Shown here in pieces: positions 41,020-55,232 of a DNA stretch of 64,000 nt. The DNA lies in NCBI RefSeq assembly GCF_013240295.1, contig NZ_JABETK010000001.1, positions 1,178,001-1,242,000 on the forward strand, given 5' to 3'. The notes below the pieces were generated by a model, which saw nothing but the letters and a program-made list of their open reading frames with translations, made no database searches and was not told where the DNA came from. Position 1 is the first letter of the stretch, and each line of letters starts with the position of its first letter. The DNA is from Neoaquamicrobium sediminum (GTDB lineage: Bacteria; Pseudomonadota; Alphaproteobacteria; Rhizobiales; Rhizobiaceae). The position numbers and the translations under genes were made by a program.

Positions 41020-43170
41020 TCAGGCGTCGGCCTCTTCGGCGTCTTCCTTCTTCTTGTCCTTGGCAAGTTCCTTACCGGTCTCCTGGTCAACGACCTTCAT
41101 GGAGAGCCGCACCTTGCCGCGCTCGTCGAAGCCCATCAGCTTGACCCAAACCTTGTCGCCTTCCTTGACGACGTCCGTGGTCTTCTGGACGCGCTCCGGC
41201 GCGAGCTGCGAGATGTGGACGAGGCCGTCCTTGGGGCCGAAGAAGTTGACGAAGGCGCCGAAGTCGGCGGTCTTGACGACCGTACCCTCGTAGATCTCGC
41301 CGACTTCCGGCTCGGCAACGATGGTGTGGATCCACTTCTTCGCCGCTTCGATCTCCTTGGCGTTGGACGAAGCGATCTTGACCGTGCCGTCATCCTCGAT
41401 GTTGATCTTCGCACCGGTCTTTTCGACGATCTCGCGGATCACCTTGCCGCCGGAGCCGATCACGTCGCGGATCTTGTCGGTCGGAATGTTCATCACCTCG
41501 ATGCGCGGCGCGAACTCGCCGAGCTCCGAACGGGCGCCGGTCAGGGCCTTGCCCATCTCGCCGAGAATGTGCTCGCGGCCGCCCTTGGCCTGCTCGAGCG
41601 CGACTTTCATGATCTCCTCGGTGATGCCGGCGATCTTGATGTCCATCTGCAGCGAGGTGATGCCGGCGCTGGTGCCGGCAACCTTGAAGTCCATGTCGCC
41701 GAGGTGATCCTCGTCACCGAGAATGTCGGAGAGAACCGCAAAGCGCTCGCCTTCGAGGATCAGGCCCATGGCGATACCGGCAACCGGCTTCTGGAGCGGC
41801 ACGCCGGCATCCATCAGCGCCAGCGAGGTGCCGCAGACGGTCGCCATCGAGGACGAGCCGTTGGACTCGGTGATCTCGGAAACCACGCGCAGCGTGTACG
41901 GGAACTGCTCGGCGGCCGGCAGCATCGGATGAATGGCGCGCCAAGCAAGCTTGCCGTGGCCGATCTCACGACGTCCCGGAGAGCCGATGCGGCCGGTCTC
42001 ACCCACCGAATAGGGCGGGAAGTTGTAGTGCAGCAGGAAGGCTTCCTTGCGCGTGCCGGTCAGTTCGTCGACGAACTGCTCGTCCTCGCCGGTGCCGAGC
42101 GTTGCGACGACAACCGCCTGCGTCTCGCCGCGGGTGAACACGGCAGAGCCGTGTGTGCGCGGCAGAACGCCGACTTCCGAAACGATCGGGCGAACGGTCT
42201 TGAGATCCCGGCCGTCGATACGGCTACCGGTATCGAGGATATTCCAGCGCACGATCTTGGCCTGGAGCTCCTTGAACACCGAACCGACCTGCTCGGCAGT
42301 CCATGCAGTGTCGTCAGCGCCCTCGGGCAGCAGCGTTGCCTTCACCTTCGCCTTGGCGGCGTCGACGGCGGCGTAGCGGGCCTGCTTGTCGGTGTTCTTG
42401 TAGGCGGCGCGCAGTTCGTCCTCGATCAGGCCGAGCATGGTCTGCTCGAGTTCCTTGAGATCGGGCGCAACGTGGTCGCGCGGGTCCTTGGCAGCCACTT
42501 CCGCCAGCTTGATGATCGCATCAATGACCGGCTGGAAGGCCTTGTGGCCGAACATGACGGCGCCGAGCATGATCTCCTCGGAGAGCTCATGGGCCTCGGA
42601 TTCGACCATCATGACCGCATCGGTCGTGCCGGCCACAACCAGATCGAGCTTCGATTCCGGCATCTCGTCGATGTGCGGGTTCAGCGCGTATTCGCCACCG
42701 ATGTAGCCGACGCGGGCAGCCGCGATGGGGCCCATGAACGGCACGCCCGAGAGCGTCAGCGCCGCCGACGTCGCGACCATGGCGAGGATGTCCGGATCGT
42801 TCTCGAGGTCGTGCTGGAGAACGGTGACGATGATCTGGGTGTCGTTCTTGTAGCCTTCGGCAAAGAGCGGGCGGATCGGCCGGTCGATCAGGCGCGACGT
42901 CAGCGTTTCCTTTTCGCTCGGACGGCCTTCACGCTTGAAGAAGCCGCCGGGGATCTTGCCGGCCGCGAACGTCTTTTCCTGGTAGTTGACGGTCAGCGGG
43001 AAGAAATCGAGGCCCGGCTTTGGCTCCTTGGCGGAAACGACCGTGGCGAGCACAACCGTTTCGCCGTAGGTGGCGAGCACGGCGCCGTCGGCCTGCCGCG
43101 CGATCTTGCCGGTTTCCAGAATCAGGGGGCGACCGCCCCACTCGATTTCCACTTTGTGATGATTGAACAT
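41020..43170 (-). CDS. pnp: Polyribonucleotide nucleotidyltransferase (PNPase)
   Basis: 3'-5' phosphorolytic exoribonuclease of the degradosome. The 716-residue protein has two RNase PH domains (residues ~10-235 and ~310-545), a KH domain with [12 protein letters not shown] near 565, and an S1 domain from ~620 ([22 protein letters not shown]). The acidic/basic tail is typical. ATG 43170 starts [13 protein letters not shown]; an upstream open frame is spurious. It is 279 bp downstream of rpsO, with a terminator hairpin between them. Confidence 0.97.
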   Translation of the reverse strand: MFNHHKVEIEWGGRPLILETGKIARQADGAVLATYGETVVLATVVSAKEPKPGLDFFPLTVNYQEKTFAAGKIPGGFFKREGRPSEKETLTSRLIDRPIRPLFAEGYKNDTQIIVTVLQHDLENDPDILAMVATSAALTLSGVPFMGPIAAARVGYIGGEYALNPHIDEMPESKLDLVVAGTTDAVMMVESEAHELSEEIMLGAVMFGHKAFQPVIDAIIKLAEVAAKDPRDHVAPDLKELEQTMLGLIEDELRAAYKNTDKQARYAAVDAAKAKVKATLLPEGADDTAWTAEQVGSVFKELQAKIVRWNILDTGSRIDGRDLKTVRPIVSEVGVLPRTHGSAVFTRGETQAVVVATLGTGEDEQFVDELTGTRKEAFLLHYNFPPYSVGETGRIGSPGRREIGHGKLAWRAIHPMLPAAEQFPYTLRVVSEITESNGSSSMATVCGTSLALMDAGVPLQKPVAGIAMGLILEGERFAVLSDILGDEDHLGDMDFKVAGTSAGITSLQMDIKIAGITEEIMKVALEQAKGGREHILGEMGKALTGARSELGEFAPRIEVMNIPTDKIRDVIGSGGKVIREIVEKTGAKINIEDDGTVKIASSNAKEIEAAKKWIHTIVAEPEVGEIYEGTVVKTADFGAFVNFFGPKDGLVHISQLAPERVQKTTDVVKEGDKVWVKLMGFDERGKVRLSMKVVDQETGKELAKDKKKEDAEEADA

Positions 43171-43411
43171 GTCTTGTCCTTCAATACGGGAACGGGGCGC
43201 GCCAGCTCTTGCGGCACGGAGAATGTTCCCTTGCTTCGTTGCAGGACGAGCCACGGGCAAGACAACGGGACGCTTCGCTTTGAAGAGGGCGGCGGAAACC
43301 GCCAAAAGCGCCCTGCAATCCTGCCCCATGACCCTGTCCTGGGGCGGCTCCGACATACTGCCTTGTCCGTTGCGGAGCCGGGCGGGCGGCATGTGGGCCA
43401 CCCATGTGAAA

Positions 43412-43441
43412 GGCCGGCGGACCCTCGCGGAACCGCCGGCC
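43412..43441 (-). terminator. Hairpin after rpsO
   Basis: GGCCGGCGG and CCGCCGGCC form a 9-bp stem with a 12-base loop, eight bases after the rpsO stop on the minus strand, followed by TTTC. It probably ends or attenuates the rpsO transcript before pnp. Confidence 0.65.
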
Positions 43442-43449
43442 AAACTGAC

Positions 43450-43719
43450 TTATCGGCGCAGGCCGAGCTTCTCGATCAGCGTCTGATAACGGGCTTCGTC
43501 CTTGCGCTTGAGATAATCAAGCAGGCTGCGCCGCTGTGAGACGAGGGCAAGCAGACCACGACGGGAATGGTTGTCCTTCTTGTGATCCTTGAAGTGTTCG
43601 GTCAGGTTCTTGATGCGCTCTGAAAGAACCGCCACCTGGACTTCCGGAGAACCGGTGTCGCCCTTCTTGGTCGCGAACTCGCTCATCAATTCCTGCTTAC
43701 GCTCTGCGGTAATCGACAT
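43450..43719 (-). CDS. rpsO: 30S ribosomal protein S15
   Basis: 16S rRNA-binding protein of the small subunit, 89 residues. It starts [21 protein letters not shown] and contains [19 protein letters not shown] and [23 protein letters not shown], the S15 signature. It sits in the usual rpsO-pnp pair, here preceded by a histidine kinase rather than directly by truB. Confidence 0.97.
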   Translation of the reverse strand: MSITAERKQELMSEFATKKGDTGSPEVQVAVLSERIKNLTEHFKDHKKDNHSRRGLLALVSQRRSLLDYLKRKDEARYQTLIEKLGLRR

Positions 43720-43877
43720 CGCGCTTTTCCTTATATGTTGGAGGAAACGGGTCGCCCACAGCCAGGATGTCGTCCAGCAGGGGCCGGTGAACATGCGCTC
43801 AAATGCGGATGTTGCGGGGCATATAGTGTAAAATCCGCTGGATTGCCAGCGAAATCGCCGAGCCGGCGCAAAGCCCG

Positions 43878-45649
43878 TCAGGGTTCGTCCCCGTCGCCCT
43901 CGGCATCTGCCCGTTCGGGTTCCAGCCGCGCGATCGGTATCGTGAAACGGCATTCGAGCCCGTTGGGGTGAATGACGCGCTCGATCTGCGCGTCCAGCGT
44001 TCCGCCGAGCATGCGCTCGATGACCTCCGTGCCGAAGCCGGGCGTGACTGTGCGCCGTCGTAGACGGGGCACGAATTCGCGCCAGAGAAGATCGAGCTGC
44101 CCCTGGCTGCGCTTCCACTGGATCGTCAGCCGGCCGGAAGGTGTGGCGAAAGCCCCGTATTTGGATGCGTTCGTGGCCAGTTCATGCAGTGCCAGACCCA
44201 GCGTCTGCGCCGCCTGGTTCGAGAGCCGGAACGCGGTGCCCTTGATCTCCAGGCGCTCGCCGTCGCTTGGCCGGAAAGGTTCGATCTGCGCTTCGATCAG
44301 CTCACGCAATTCGACACCGACGGCGCCGCCGGCAATCAGCAGATCGGTAGAACGGGCCAGCCCATGCACCCGCTTTTGAAAGGCATCCTGGAATGCCGCG
44401 AAGGTGCGCGCATGACGGGCCGTCTGCTTTGCGATGGACGATACGACGGTGAGCTGGTTCTTTGACCGATGAGCGACTTCCCGCATGAGGAAGCGAATCT
44501 CGTTTTCGGCAGCCTGACGATCTACAGATGCTTGCGCCAACGCCAGAGACACGGTGGAAATCTCGGCAACAGGATACTCTGCCGGCTCGACCCTTTCGCC
44601 CGCGCCCAAGCGACGCGCATCGCGCGCAAGCCGGCGGATGGGCTTCGATATCTGACGTCCGAGCACCCAGGCAAGCAGTGCGCCAAGGGCGATGATGGTG
44701 AGGCCGCCTAGCGCCAGTACCCGCAAGGTGCGTTCCAACGGCGCCTGAACCACGGCGGTGGGCGCCCACACGATAGTCTCCCAATCGCTGCGCGACGAGG
44801 AAGACCGGATCGTCTCGTAAGACTCGCCCTCGAGCTCCACGGAATCGCGCAATGTCGAGCCCGCTTCCGACTTGCTGGTCGCTTCGGCCAGAAAGAAGGG
44901 CTTTCCGATATCGGAGCTCATATATGACGAGGTGAGCACTGTGCCTTCGCCATCGACCAGCACCGCATTCCAGCCGCCGCGCAGGTTTCGGCTTGCAAGG
45001 ATCCGAAAGACGCTCCGCGTCCTGCGTCAGTATCAGCAGACGCACCTGCCCATTATCAACACGCACCGGGAGGATTACGTTGAAGACCCAGCGCTGGGCG
45101 ATCTGCCCGAAGAATGCGCTCGAGACCGCGGGTTCGGCGCTTGCCAGCGCTTTGCGCGCGGTTTCGACATCCGAGATCTTTCCCAGAGGCGAACCAAATG
45201 GGACGCGCGTATTCATAAGCTGGTTAAGGTTCTCGTCGGTGATGATGAGATAGGCGTCCGAACCTTCCAGCGCCCGGTCTGCGCGATAATAAAAATCCGC
45301 CAGGTTGTCGGCGCCGGCCGAGCGCGAGGTGGCCAGAACGCGCAGTGTCGTCAACATGCCCGAGAGCTGCCGGTCGACGGTTTCAGCGATTGAACCGGCT
45401 GTCGCCTCGGCAAGCGTCGAGACCATTTCCTGCTGGGCCTGGTTGTTGCGCTGGAGAAGCATCACCGCGAAAATCAGCGCGGGGATGATGATCGCAGATC
45501 ATCAAAAGCGACAGGATCGCGCCAACCGAAATCTGGCCTATGCGGTTGCGCGACCTGGCCGCCGACGACGCAGGCGCCCCAGCCTCGGCAAGCTCTGGAT
45601 TGTGAGCAGGCCGCGTCTTTTGCGACACCTGACTGGTACTATCGCTCAT
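43878..45649 (-). CDS. HWE-family sensor histidine kinase (two frameshifts)
   Basis: Inner-membrane sensor kinase, about 590 residues after repair. The N-terminus has a membrane helix (~38-62), a periplasmic cache-like region, a second helix [21 protein letters not shown] and a HAMP segment. The kinase has the HWE phosphoacceptor [23 protein letters not shown]-box [16 protein letters not shown] motif and [11 protein letters not shown]. The frame breaks twice: an extra base at 45496, within the first helix, and a likely lost CG pair at 45004-45005. No response regulator is adjacent. It lies between truB and rpsO. Confidence 0.8.
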
Positions 45650-45718
45650 TTTCCAGATTCATCCACGGAATGCATGGGACAGACAATGCCCGCTGGCGCG
45701 CGGTTTCGCCAGAGGAAA

Positions 45719-46699
45719 TCAGAGGCTGAAGACCCGTTTTGGCTTGAACATGCCCGCCTCGATCGCGCCGATCGCCACCAGCCTGCCCCGAGCGAAGGCG
45801 CAGGCCTCGTCAGCCTGCGCGGGTGCATCGCGTCCGCGCACGATGACAGGGTTGCCGAGCCTGAGACGAGCGGCCGTGTCGTCGTTGACCACCACCTGCG
45901 GCAGGCAGTCGAGAGCCGCGCCGGTGTCCATCAGGAGTGCATCGAGCGCCTTCCACTGATCCGGTCCGGGGCGCGGCGCCTGTGGGGCGTCATCCTCTTC
46001 GGTCGCCGTCGGCTGCACCGACGCGATTGCCTGCTCGATTTCGGCCATGGTGACCAGCTCATCCGCGGTGAACGGATCGACCTCCGTTCTGCGGAGCTCC
46101 GAGATATGTCCGTAGCAGCCCAGGTCGCGCCCCATGTCGCGCGCCAGCGAACGCACATAAGTACCCTTGCCGCACTCGATTTCGAACACCGTCGCATCCG
46201 CGCCGCGCATCTCCACCAGATCGAAACGGCCGATTTCCACCTCGCGGGCAGGGATGTCGACGGCTTCGCCTTCGCGCGCCAGATCGTAGGCTCGTTCGCC
46301 GGCTATCTTGATGGCTGAAAACTGCGGCGGGATCTGCATTATCACGCCGGTATATTTCGGCAGGAGCGCGCGGATCGCCTGCTCATCAGGGCGTTCCGGC
46401 GAGGACCTTGTTACCTCGCCCTCGAGATCATCGGTGGAGCGTTCCTCGCCCCAGCTCACCGTGAAGCGGTAGACCTTGGCGCCGTCCTGTACATAGGGAA
46501 CGGTCTTGGTCGCTTCTCCAAGCGCAATCGGCAGCATGCCAGAGGCAAGCGGGTCGAGCGTGCCGGCGTGGCCGGCCTTGTCGGCGCCGTAGAGCCACTT
46601 GATCTTGGACACGGCCTCGGTCGACCCCATGCCGAGCGGCTTGTCCAGGACCATCCAGCCAGAAACCGGCCGGCCCTTCTTCTTGCGTTGGCGCGCCAT
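45719..46699 (-). CDS. truB: tRNA pseudouridine(55) synthase
   Basis: Makes pseudouridine 55 in the tRNA T loop. The 326-residue protein starts with [22 protein letters not shown]. The catalytic Asp lies in [22 protein letters not shown] near 46. VSVGLTV-like [18 protein letters not shown] is near 175. It overlaps nothing but is two bases downstream of rbfA, in the infB-rbfA-truB order. Confidence 0.96.
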   Translation of the reverse strand: MARQRKKKGRPVSGWMVLDKPLGMGSTEAVSKIKWLYGADKAGHAGTLDPLASGMLPIALGEATKTVPYVQDGAKVYRFTVSWGEERSTDDLEGEVTRSSPERPDEQAIRALLPKYTGVIMQIPPQFSAIKIAGERAYDLAREGEAVDIPAREVEIGRFDLVEMRGADATVFEIECGKGTYVRSLARDMGRDLGCYGHISELRRTEVDPFTADELVTMAEIEQAIASVQPTATEEDDAPQAPRPGPDQWKALDALLMDTGAALDCLPQVVVNDDTAARLRLGNPVIVRGRDAPAQADEACAFARGRLVAIGAIEAGMFKPKRVFSL

Positions 46700-46701
46700 T
46701 G

Positions 46702-47109
46702 CTATTCCTCGTCGTTGCCGTCGTTATCGAGATCGCGCGCGACTTCCGGAGAACGCAGCAATTCGTCTATGCGGGCCATGTTGTCGTAGCTGGTGTCGAG
46801 CCGGAAGCGGAATTCCGGCATGTATTTCATCTGCTTGAGAGCGCCCGAAACGCGGCCGCGAATGAATTTGGCGTTGCGCGCCAGCGCCTTGATGACCGCC
46901 TGGTCGTCGGCAGCACCCAGCGGCGTGACGAACGCGGTCGCGATCTTGAGGTCGGGCGACATGCTGACCTCGGAGATCGAAATCACGGTGGATTCGATGA
47001 GATCGTCGCGGACCTCGCCGCGCTGGAGCACGTCGGAGAGAGCATGGCGCACCTGCTCGCCCACGCGAAGCTGGCGCTGGGATGGGCCTGAACTGGAAAA
47101 GCGGGACAT
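46702..47109 (-). CDS. rbfA: Ribosome-binding factor A
   Basis: Assembly factor of the 30S subunit, needed for 16S 5'-end maturation. The 135-residue protein has the KH-like core: [21 protein letters not shown] and [15 protein letters not shown], then [29 protein letters not shown] 47109 has AGGAAA upstream. It lies between infB and truB in normal order. Confidence 0.95.
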   Translation of the reverse strand: MSRFSSSGPSQRQLRVGEQVRHALSDVLQRGEVRDDLIESTVISISEVSMSPDLKIATAFVTPLGAADDQAVIKALARNAKFIRGRVSGALKQMKYMPEFRFRLDTSYDNMARIDELLRSPEVARDLDNDGNDEE

Positions 47110-47225
47110 GGTGGCTGTTTCCTGTGTCGCGGCGGCCGGGATGGAACCGGACGCCCGTTGCACACGCGCCGGCGGCGGGACAACCCGCCGCCAGCGTCAG
47201 TGAACTTGCAAGTAGCTGCCGGGCG

Positions 47226-49780
<2,555 letters not shown>

Positions 49781-49784
<4 letters not shown>

Positions 49785-50439
49785 TCCATATCCTCTGCGG
49801 CGTCATCATGATCGCCGGTTGCCGCAAGCATCATCCGGTCTTCGGGGGAACCGCCCCTGTATCGGTCAAGCGCCACCATGCGCTTAAGCACCGCCTTGCC
49901 CGTATCACCAGCGAGCACGGCTGCATGTATCACATTTGTACCCCCAATGCCAAACCCAATTCGGCCTCCGAAAAGAGTTTGTAGGCGGGGATGGACGGGC
50001 CTTCCTGCCACACGACCGCACGGCGGGCCTGGTCGAGCTTGCGCACACCATCTGGAGAGGCCTCCAGGGCATGCAGAACCAGCGCGGCCTTGCCGGAGCG
50101 GATCGCACTATCGACCTTGGCCGCACCCATGACCAACTGTCCGGCCTTGCGGGCAAGTCCGAGAGAGCCAAGCGCCGCACGCGCCATCAGCATGTCAACC
50201 ATACCGCCCAGATCATCGGGCGGCGTCACCTTGGCCTTGAACGCCCGGGAGAAGAGGTTCTTGCGGGCCGCTTCCTCGACGTGAATGCGTTCCGCGCTAA
50301 CCCAGCATCCACGACCCGGGAGCTGCCTCTTGAGATCGGGAACGACGGACATGTCCGGAGCCACGACGAAGCGCAGCAAGCCATCCGGCTCGCCCGCCCG
50401 GCGCGTCACTATACATGTGCGTTCGTTCATCTCGTTCAA
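49781..50439 (-). CDS. ylxR: YlxR family RNA-binding protein (DUF448; frameshift at 49941)
   Basis: Small RNA-binding protein found between nusA and infB. The N-terminal YlxR domain includes [19 protein letters not shown] and RGCWVSA. The second half resembles L7Ae-type domains ([24 protein letters not shown]). At 49941-49945 the coding strand G run seems one G short after LGLALG. With it restored the protein continues [21 protein letters not shown] and overlaps infB by four bases, total 219 residues. As sequenced it stops early at 49930. Confidence 0.9.
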
Positions 50440-50463
50440 GGGCTCTCCCGGCCGGACGCATCA

Positions 50464-52068
50464 TCATGCTCCGGTCGCTTCTTCCTCTTCGGCGGTTTCC
50501 TCGGCCTCTTCGACCAGGTCTTCTTCGCTGATCCAGCCCATCTTCAGACGGGCGGCGACAACCATCTGCTCAGCATCGGCACGGCTGACGCCGAAGTCCG
50601 CGAGCACGCCAGGATAGAACTTCGTCTCGCCATCCTTGCGCTCTTTCCAGCCGACCAGATCGTCGATCGCGTAGCCGGCAAAATCCTCGATCGTCTTCAC
50701 GCCATCCTCGCCAAGGGTGACCATCATGGCGGTGGTGACGCCCGGAATCTCACGCAGCTCGTCCTCGACGCCCAGTTCACGGCGCTTGGCGTCGTGCTCG
50801 GCCTCGATCTTCTCGAGGTATTCGCGGGCGCGCATCTGGATCTCTTCAGCCGTGCCTTCATCGAAGCCGTCGATCGAGGAAATCTCGTCCGACTCGACAT
50901 AGGCGACTTCCTCGACCGAGGTGAAACCTTCGGACGCCAGCACCTGGCCGACCATCTCGTCGACGTTGAGCGCATCCATGAACAGCGAGGAGCGTTCGAC
51001 GAATTCCTTCTGGCGACGCTCGCTTTCCTCCTGCTCGGTCAGGATATCGATATCCCAGCCGGTGAGCTGCGAAGCGAGGCGCACGTTCTGGCCGCGACGG
51101 CCGATCGCCAGCGAGAGCTGGTCGTCCGGCACCACAACCTCGATGCGCTCGGCCTCCTCGTCGAGCACGACCTTGGCCACTTCGGCAGGCTGGAGCGCGT
51201 TGACGATGAAGGCAGCCGCATCCTGCGACCACGGAATGATGTCGATCTTTTCGCCGCCCAGCTCGCCGACGACGGCCTGCACGCGCGAACCGCGCATACC
51301 GACGCAGGCGCCGACGGGATCGATCGATGACTCACGCGAGATGACGGCGATCTTGGCGCGCGAGCCCGGATCACGGGCCACCGACTTGATCTCGATGATG
51401 CCGTCGTAAATCTCCGGCACTTCCATGGTGAACAGCTTCGCCATGAACTGCGGGTGAGTGCGCGACAGGAAAATCTGCGGCCCGCGCTGCTCGCGGCGCA
51501 CGTCATAGACATAGGCGCGAACGCGGTCGCCATACTTGAAGTTCTCGCGGGGGATCAGCTCGTCGCGACGGATGATCGCCTCGCCGCGGCCAAGGTCGAC
51601 CACGACGTTGCCGTATTCAACGCGCTTGACGGAGCCGTTGACGATCTCGCCGATACGATCCTTGTATTCATCGTACTGGCGGTCGCGCTCGGCCTCGCGC
51701 ACCTTCTGCACGATGACCTGCTTGGCAGACTGGGCTGCAATGCGGCCGAAATCCATCGGCGGGAGCTGCTCGGCGATGAAGTCGCCGACCTGGGCATCGG
51801 GGTTGCGGGTGCGGGCATCGGCCAGCGAAAGCTCGCGCGCCGATTCCTCGACTTCCTCGACCACCTCGAGAAGCCGCTGCAGCTTCATCTCGCCGGTGTT
51901 GGGGTTGATGTCGGCGCGGATGTTGGTTTCCTGACCATAGCGCGAGCGCGCCGCCTTCTGGATCGCATCGGCCATCGCCGCGATCACGATCTGCTTGTCG
52001 ATCGACTTTTCGCGCGCGACCGCATCGGCGATCTGCAGAAGTTCCAGCCTGTTTGCACTGACTGCCAT
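50464..52068 (-). CDS. nusA: Transcription termination/antitermination factor NusA
   Basis: RNA-polymerase-associated factor for pausing, termination and antitermination. The 534-residue protein has the N-terminal NTD ([17 protein letters not shown]...), S1 domain ([21 protein letters not shown] near 133), two KH domains ([18 protein letters not shown] near 247 and [20 protein letters not shown] near 317), and two C-terminal helix-hairpin-helix repeats with an acidic tail. ATG 52068 has GAGGAG upstream. Confidence 0.97.
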   Translation of the reverse strand: MAVSANRLELLQIADAVAREKSIDKQIVIAAMADAIQKAARSRYGQETNIRADINPNTGEMKLQRLLEVVEEVEESARELSLADARTRNPDAQVGDFIAEQLPPMDFGRIAAQSAKQVIVQKVREAERDRQYDEYKDRIGEIVNGSVKRVEYGNVVVDLGRGEAIIRRDELIPRENFKYGDRVRAYVYDVRREQRGPQIFLSRTHPQFMAKLFTMEVPEIYDGIIEIKSVARDPGSRAKIAVISRESSIDPVGACVGMRGSRVQAVVGELGGEKIDIIPWSQDAAAFIVNALQPAEVAKVVLDEEAERIEVVVPDDQLSLAIGRRGQNVRLASQLTGWDIDILTEQEESERRQKEFVERSSLFMDALNVDEMVGQVLASEGFTSVEEVAYVESDEISSIDGFDEGTAEEIQMRAREYLEKIEAEHDAKRRELGVEDELREIPGVTTAMMVTLGEDGVKTIEDFAGYAIDDLVGWKERKDGETKFYPGVLADFGVSRADAEQMVVAARLKMGWISEEDLVEEAEETAEEEEATGA

Positions 52069-52114
52069 GTTAGTCTCCTCGGGCATTTCCACCGGCACCT
52101 GCCGGATGCTCGTC

Positions 52115-52738
52115 TCAGTTGTCGTTATCGGGCTCGTGTTCGGCAGCGTCGTCTTCTTCCGCGCCGCTTTTCTTCTTGGCCTGCTGGCGGGCCTGCTTGT
52201 CCTTCTTCAACGCCTCGTCGATGAGGTCGTCGGTCAGGATCAGCCTTGCCTCGGCAATCGCGTCCCAGGGCACGGTCACCACCGGCTCGTCGCCGTAGCT
52301 CGCCTGATCGCGCTCGATCGTGACAGCCTCGCCGTCGGTCGACGCGATTTTGCCGCGAAAACGCTTGCGCTCGGCAACCATGACCGCCGTTTCCATCTTG
52401 ATCAGATGGCCAAGAGCCGCCTCGAAATCGGACTTGCGCACCAGCGGCCTGTCGATACCAGGCGAGGACACTTCAAGATGATACGCCTTGTCGATGGGAT
52501 CTTCCACATCGAGCACCGGCGAAATGGCGCGGCTGACTTCCTCGCAACCTTCGACATCCATCGTGCCGTCCTTGCGCTCGGCCATGATCTGCAGCGTCAG
52601 GCCGTTCTGGCCGGAGAGGCGCACGCGCACCAGCCGAAAACCGATCGTGTCGAGCACAGGCATGATGATCGACGCGACTCGCGCGTCGACGCCAGTCTCG
52701 CGAATGATGCGATCATCGCCGGAAGCAGATTCTGCCAT
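52115..52738 (-). CDS. rimP: Ribosome maturation factor RimP
   Basis: 30S subunit assembly factor. The 207-residue protein has the RimP N-domain with [17 protein letters not shown] and [22 protein letters not shown], and [13 protein letters not shown] near 91, the family signature. The C-terminal tail is acidic and lysine-rich. First gene of rimP-nusA-ylxR-infB-rbfA-truB; a divergent gene starts 214 bp away. Confidence 0.95.
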   Translation of the reverse strand: MAESASGDDRIIRETGVDARVASIIMPVLDTIGFRLVRVRLSGQNGLTLQIMAERKDGTMDVEGCEEVSRAISPVLDVEDPIDKAYHLEVSSPGIDRPLVRKSDFEAALGHLIKMETAVMVAERKRFRGKIASTDGEAVTIERDQASYGDEPVVTVPWDAIAEARLILTDDLIDEALKKDKQARQQAKKKSGAEEDDAAEHEPDNDN

Positions 52739-52952
52739 TTCGTCTCCAGACGCCGGTTAACAAAAAAGAGCGGGACCGGGTGGACCCACTCTTCGCCATA
52801 CCGACCAAGAATTTGACGTTGATATAGACGAGACGGCGCAGCTTATCAAGGTCGCTCGGCGGCAATGCGCCAACTGCGTCTTCGGCCTTTGCGCTTCGGA
52901 GCCCGACTTGATAGCGTGCCGCGCGCTTTCGACGAACGCTACCCGGCACAGG

Positions 52953-53947
52953 ATGACCCAGCAAACCGACACGCTCCTCGACCGCCTCGGCCGCTTTCTG
53001 GCGCGCCGGTTGCAGACGGAATCCTCCGGCTACGAACCCTACACGCCTTCAGACCCCGAAACGCTGCGGCGCACATTGCAGCCCGGCGACATCCTGCTGA
53101 TCGAGGGCAACCAGAAGATATCGGCCGCGATCAAATATCTGACGCAGTCGACCTGGTCGCACGCGGCACTTTACGTCGGCGATGCACTGGACGAACCGGA
53201 GGACGGCTCGGAGCGGCCGCGCCTCATCGAGGTCAATCTGGGCGAAGGCTGCGTTGCCGTGCCGCTGTCGAAATACCAGACCTACAACACCCGCATCTGC
53301 CGGGCGCTGGGGCTGACGCCGGAAGACCGCAAACATGTCGTCGAGTTCATGACCTCGCGGCTGGGCCTGAAATACGACACCAAGAACATCCTCGACATGC
53401 TGCGCTATTTCCTGCCGACGCCGCCGGTACCGGTGCGCTGGCGCAGACGCATGCTGGCCTTCGGATCGGGCGACCCGACGCGAGCGATCTGCTCGTCGAT
53501 GATCGCGGAGGCCTATGGCGAGATCGGCTATCCGATCCTTCCTGAAATCACCCGGGCGCCGGGCAGGGCGTCGGCCCAGTCCAGTTTCTCGCGGGCGGAA
53601 ATCATGCATATCCGCCACCACTCGCTTTATACGCCGCGCGACTTCGACCTCTCCCCTATTTCCAGATCGTCAAGCCGACACTGGTCTATGGGTTCGACTA
53701 CAAGCAGGTCGTGTGGGGCGAAGCGCCGGCGGGCGATACCGGCGTTCAGCCAGTCGAATCGCTACCGGCAGATACGGGGAAGCAACCGAGCCCAAATCCG
53801 CCTCGGGCTGAAACCGAATATGGGCAAGTTTGTCGGGATTGCGCACCACGTATATCCCCGCGATCAGGCCGTTTTCGTCGAGCTCCAGGCTCATCGTCTG
53901 GTCGAGTTGTCCGTCCAGCGCGATCACCAGACCCGGCAGGTCGTTGA
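52953..53947 (+). CDS. YiiX/NlpC-P60-like permuted papain-fold protein (frameshift at 53653)
   Basis: Predicted permuted papain-fold (YiiX-type) hydrolase. The reading is LQPGDILLIEGNQKISAAIKYLTQSTWSHAALYVGD, containing the catalytic His, later ICSSMIAEAYGEIGYP with the Cys. A C4 run at 53653-53656 seems one C short: repair gives FDLSPYFQIVKPTLVYGFDYKQVVWG. The 3' end is doubtful. After repair the frame runs to 53947 and overlaps the convergent sigma gene by 278 bp; a further indel would give a stop at 53811. As sequenced the frame runs to 54137. Confidence 0.7.
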
Positions 53948-54688
53948 TGCGCGCCAGTTCGGAACTGGCCACACGATGTTCGAGCTGCTTCTGTGCCAGA
54001 CCATAAAGAAGACGGGCGACCTTATCGGCACCCCTGACGACCTGCAGCGCAGCGGTGACCTTGCCGCCCCCGTCGGATACGAACTCGACCTCATCCGCGA
54101 GCAGGCGCTTGAAGGGCTCCAGGTCGCCACTGGCTAATGTCTGCATGAAGCTCTGCTGGAACCGGTCGACATCGCCTGCGCTGGGCCGGAATCTCTGCCC
54201 GGACGCAGTCAGCGCCGACCTTGCCCTTGTCGCCATCTTGCGGCACGCCGCGGGGAGCGCTGGAGCGTGTCGGCAATCTCGTGGAACGGCATCTCGAACA
54301 GGTCGTGCAGGAACAGCACCGCCCGCTCCAAAGGCGACAGGCGCTCGAGGGCGCGCATGACGCCGAATGAAATGTCCAGCGCCGTCTCGCCGACTTCAGG
54401 ATCAACGATGCCGGCTTTCTCGATGAGCGGCTCCGGCAACCAGGGGCCGACATAGGTTTCGCGCCTCGCGCGCGCGGACTTCAACCGATCGAGGCACAGA
54501 TTGGTCACGATCCGCGACAGAAACCGCCCGGCATCAAGGGGCTCGGGCGAGGCCTGGAAACGGATCCATGCATCCTGCACAACGTCTTCGGCCTCGCCTA
54601 CCGACCCGAGATGCCTGTAGGCAAGGCGCAGCAGTCGCTGCCGATGGGCGAGATAGGCCTCGAGACGACGTTCCTCACCTTCAGCCAT
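53670..54688 (-). CDS. ECF41-family sigma factor with SnoaL-like C-domain (frameshift at 54250)
   Basis: Extracytoplasmic-function sigma factor whose C-terminal domain tunes its activity. Region 2 includes DVVQDAWIRFQ and the linker has the ECF41 motif WLPEP near residue 88. Region 4 has LSPLERAVLFLHDLF...HEIADTL. Near 54250 one G seems missing: restored, TLQRSPAACRKMATRARSAL runs into the SnoaL-like domain with DGGGKV and NPDKL, both ECF41 hallmarks. Repaired length is 339 residues, with an unusually long tail past NPDKL. The start ATG 54688 overlaps the upstream gene by eight bases. Confidence 0.86.
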
Positions 54689-55232
54689 CTGCCGCCACCC
54701 CTTCGCTTTGAGCCTTGAGCGCGGCAAGGACCGGCTCGCAGGCATTCCCGTGGCCCAGCCCGCGCTTCAACAGTGGGTAGAACATGCCGGATACAGTGGC
54801 AGCCGCAAGTCCGGCAAGTCCTTCCTCGCCCCAGCGCGCGCGGCACTCCTCGACCAGCTCCATGTGGTCGGGATGGTTGCCTATAAGCGCCTCGGCGTAT
54901 CGGCTTGCGAACCGCATCGGTTCGGGAACGGCATCGGCGGGCCCGGCCAGCAGCGCGACGACATTGCCTCGTTCGACGCCCGCCTCCAGCGCCATCGCAA
55001 CGGCGAGCCGCAGGCACGAACCGCAATCGGCGTGACGCACCGCCGTAATCTTGGCCGCGTAGTAGGCATCTCGCGGTGCCCCGAAGGTGTGGCTGGTAAA
55101 GAGCGAGACCAGCCCCAGCTTGACCCCGCCGGCGGGGTCCAGTTCGGCCACGTCTTCGAGGTAACTGGCGTCGTAGTCGTAACGCCGGCCGAATCGATCG
55201 AATGCGGCCTTCAGGATTGTGGCGAGCATCAT
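54681..55232 (-). CDS. AhpD/carboxymuconolactone-decarboxylase-like protein
   Basis: Cytoplasmic protein of 183 residues resembling the AhpD/CMD fold. The redox CxxC motif is seen in HADCGSCLRLAVAMALEAG near residue 70. Its place next to an ECF41 sigma gene fits the known genomic link of these sigma factors with carboxymuconolactone decarboxylases, oxidoreductases and epimerases. It overlaps the membrane-protein gene upstream by four bases and the sigma gene by eight, so all three form one operon. Substrate unknown. Confidence 0.75.
   Translation of the reverse strand: MMLATILKAAFDRFGRRYDYDASYLEDVAELDPAGGVKLGLVSLFTSHTFGAPRDAYYAAKITAVRHADCGSCLRLAVAMALEAGVERGNVVALLAGPADAVPEPMRFASRYAEALIGNHPDHMELVEECRARWGEEGLAGLAAATVSGMFYPLLKRGLGHGNACEPVLAALKAQSEGVAADG

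Noticed and set aside
40942-43539. An 865-codon open frame on the plus strand across pnp
   Set aside because: Antisense to PNPase, whose domains are complete; low-complexity composition and no recognisable domain.
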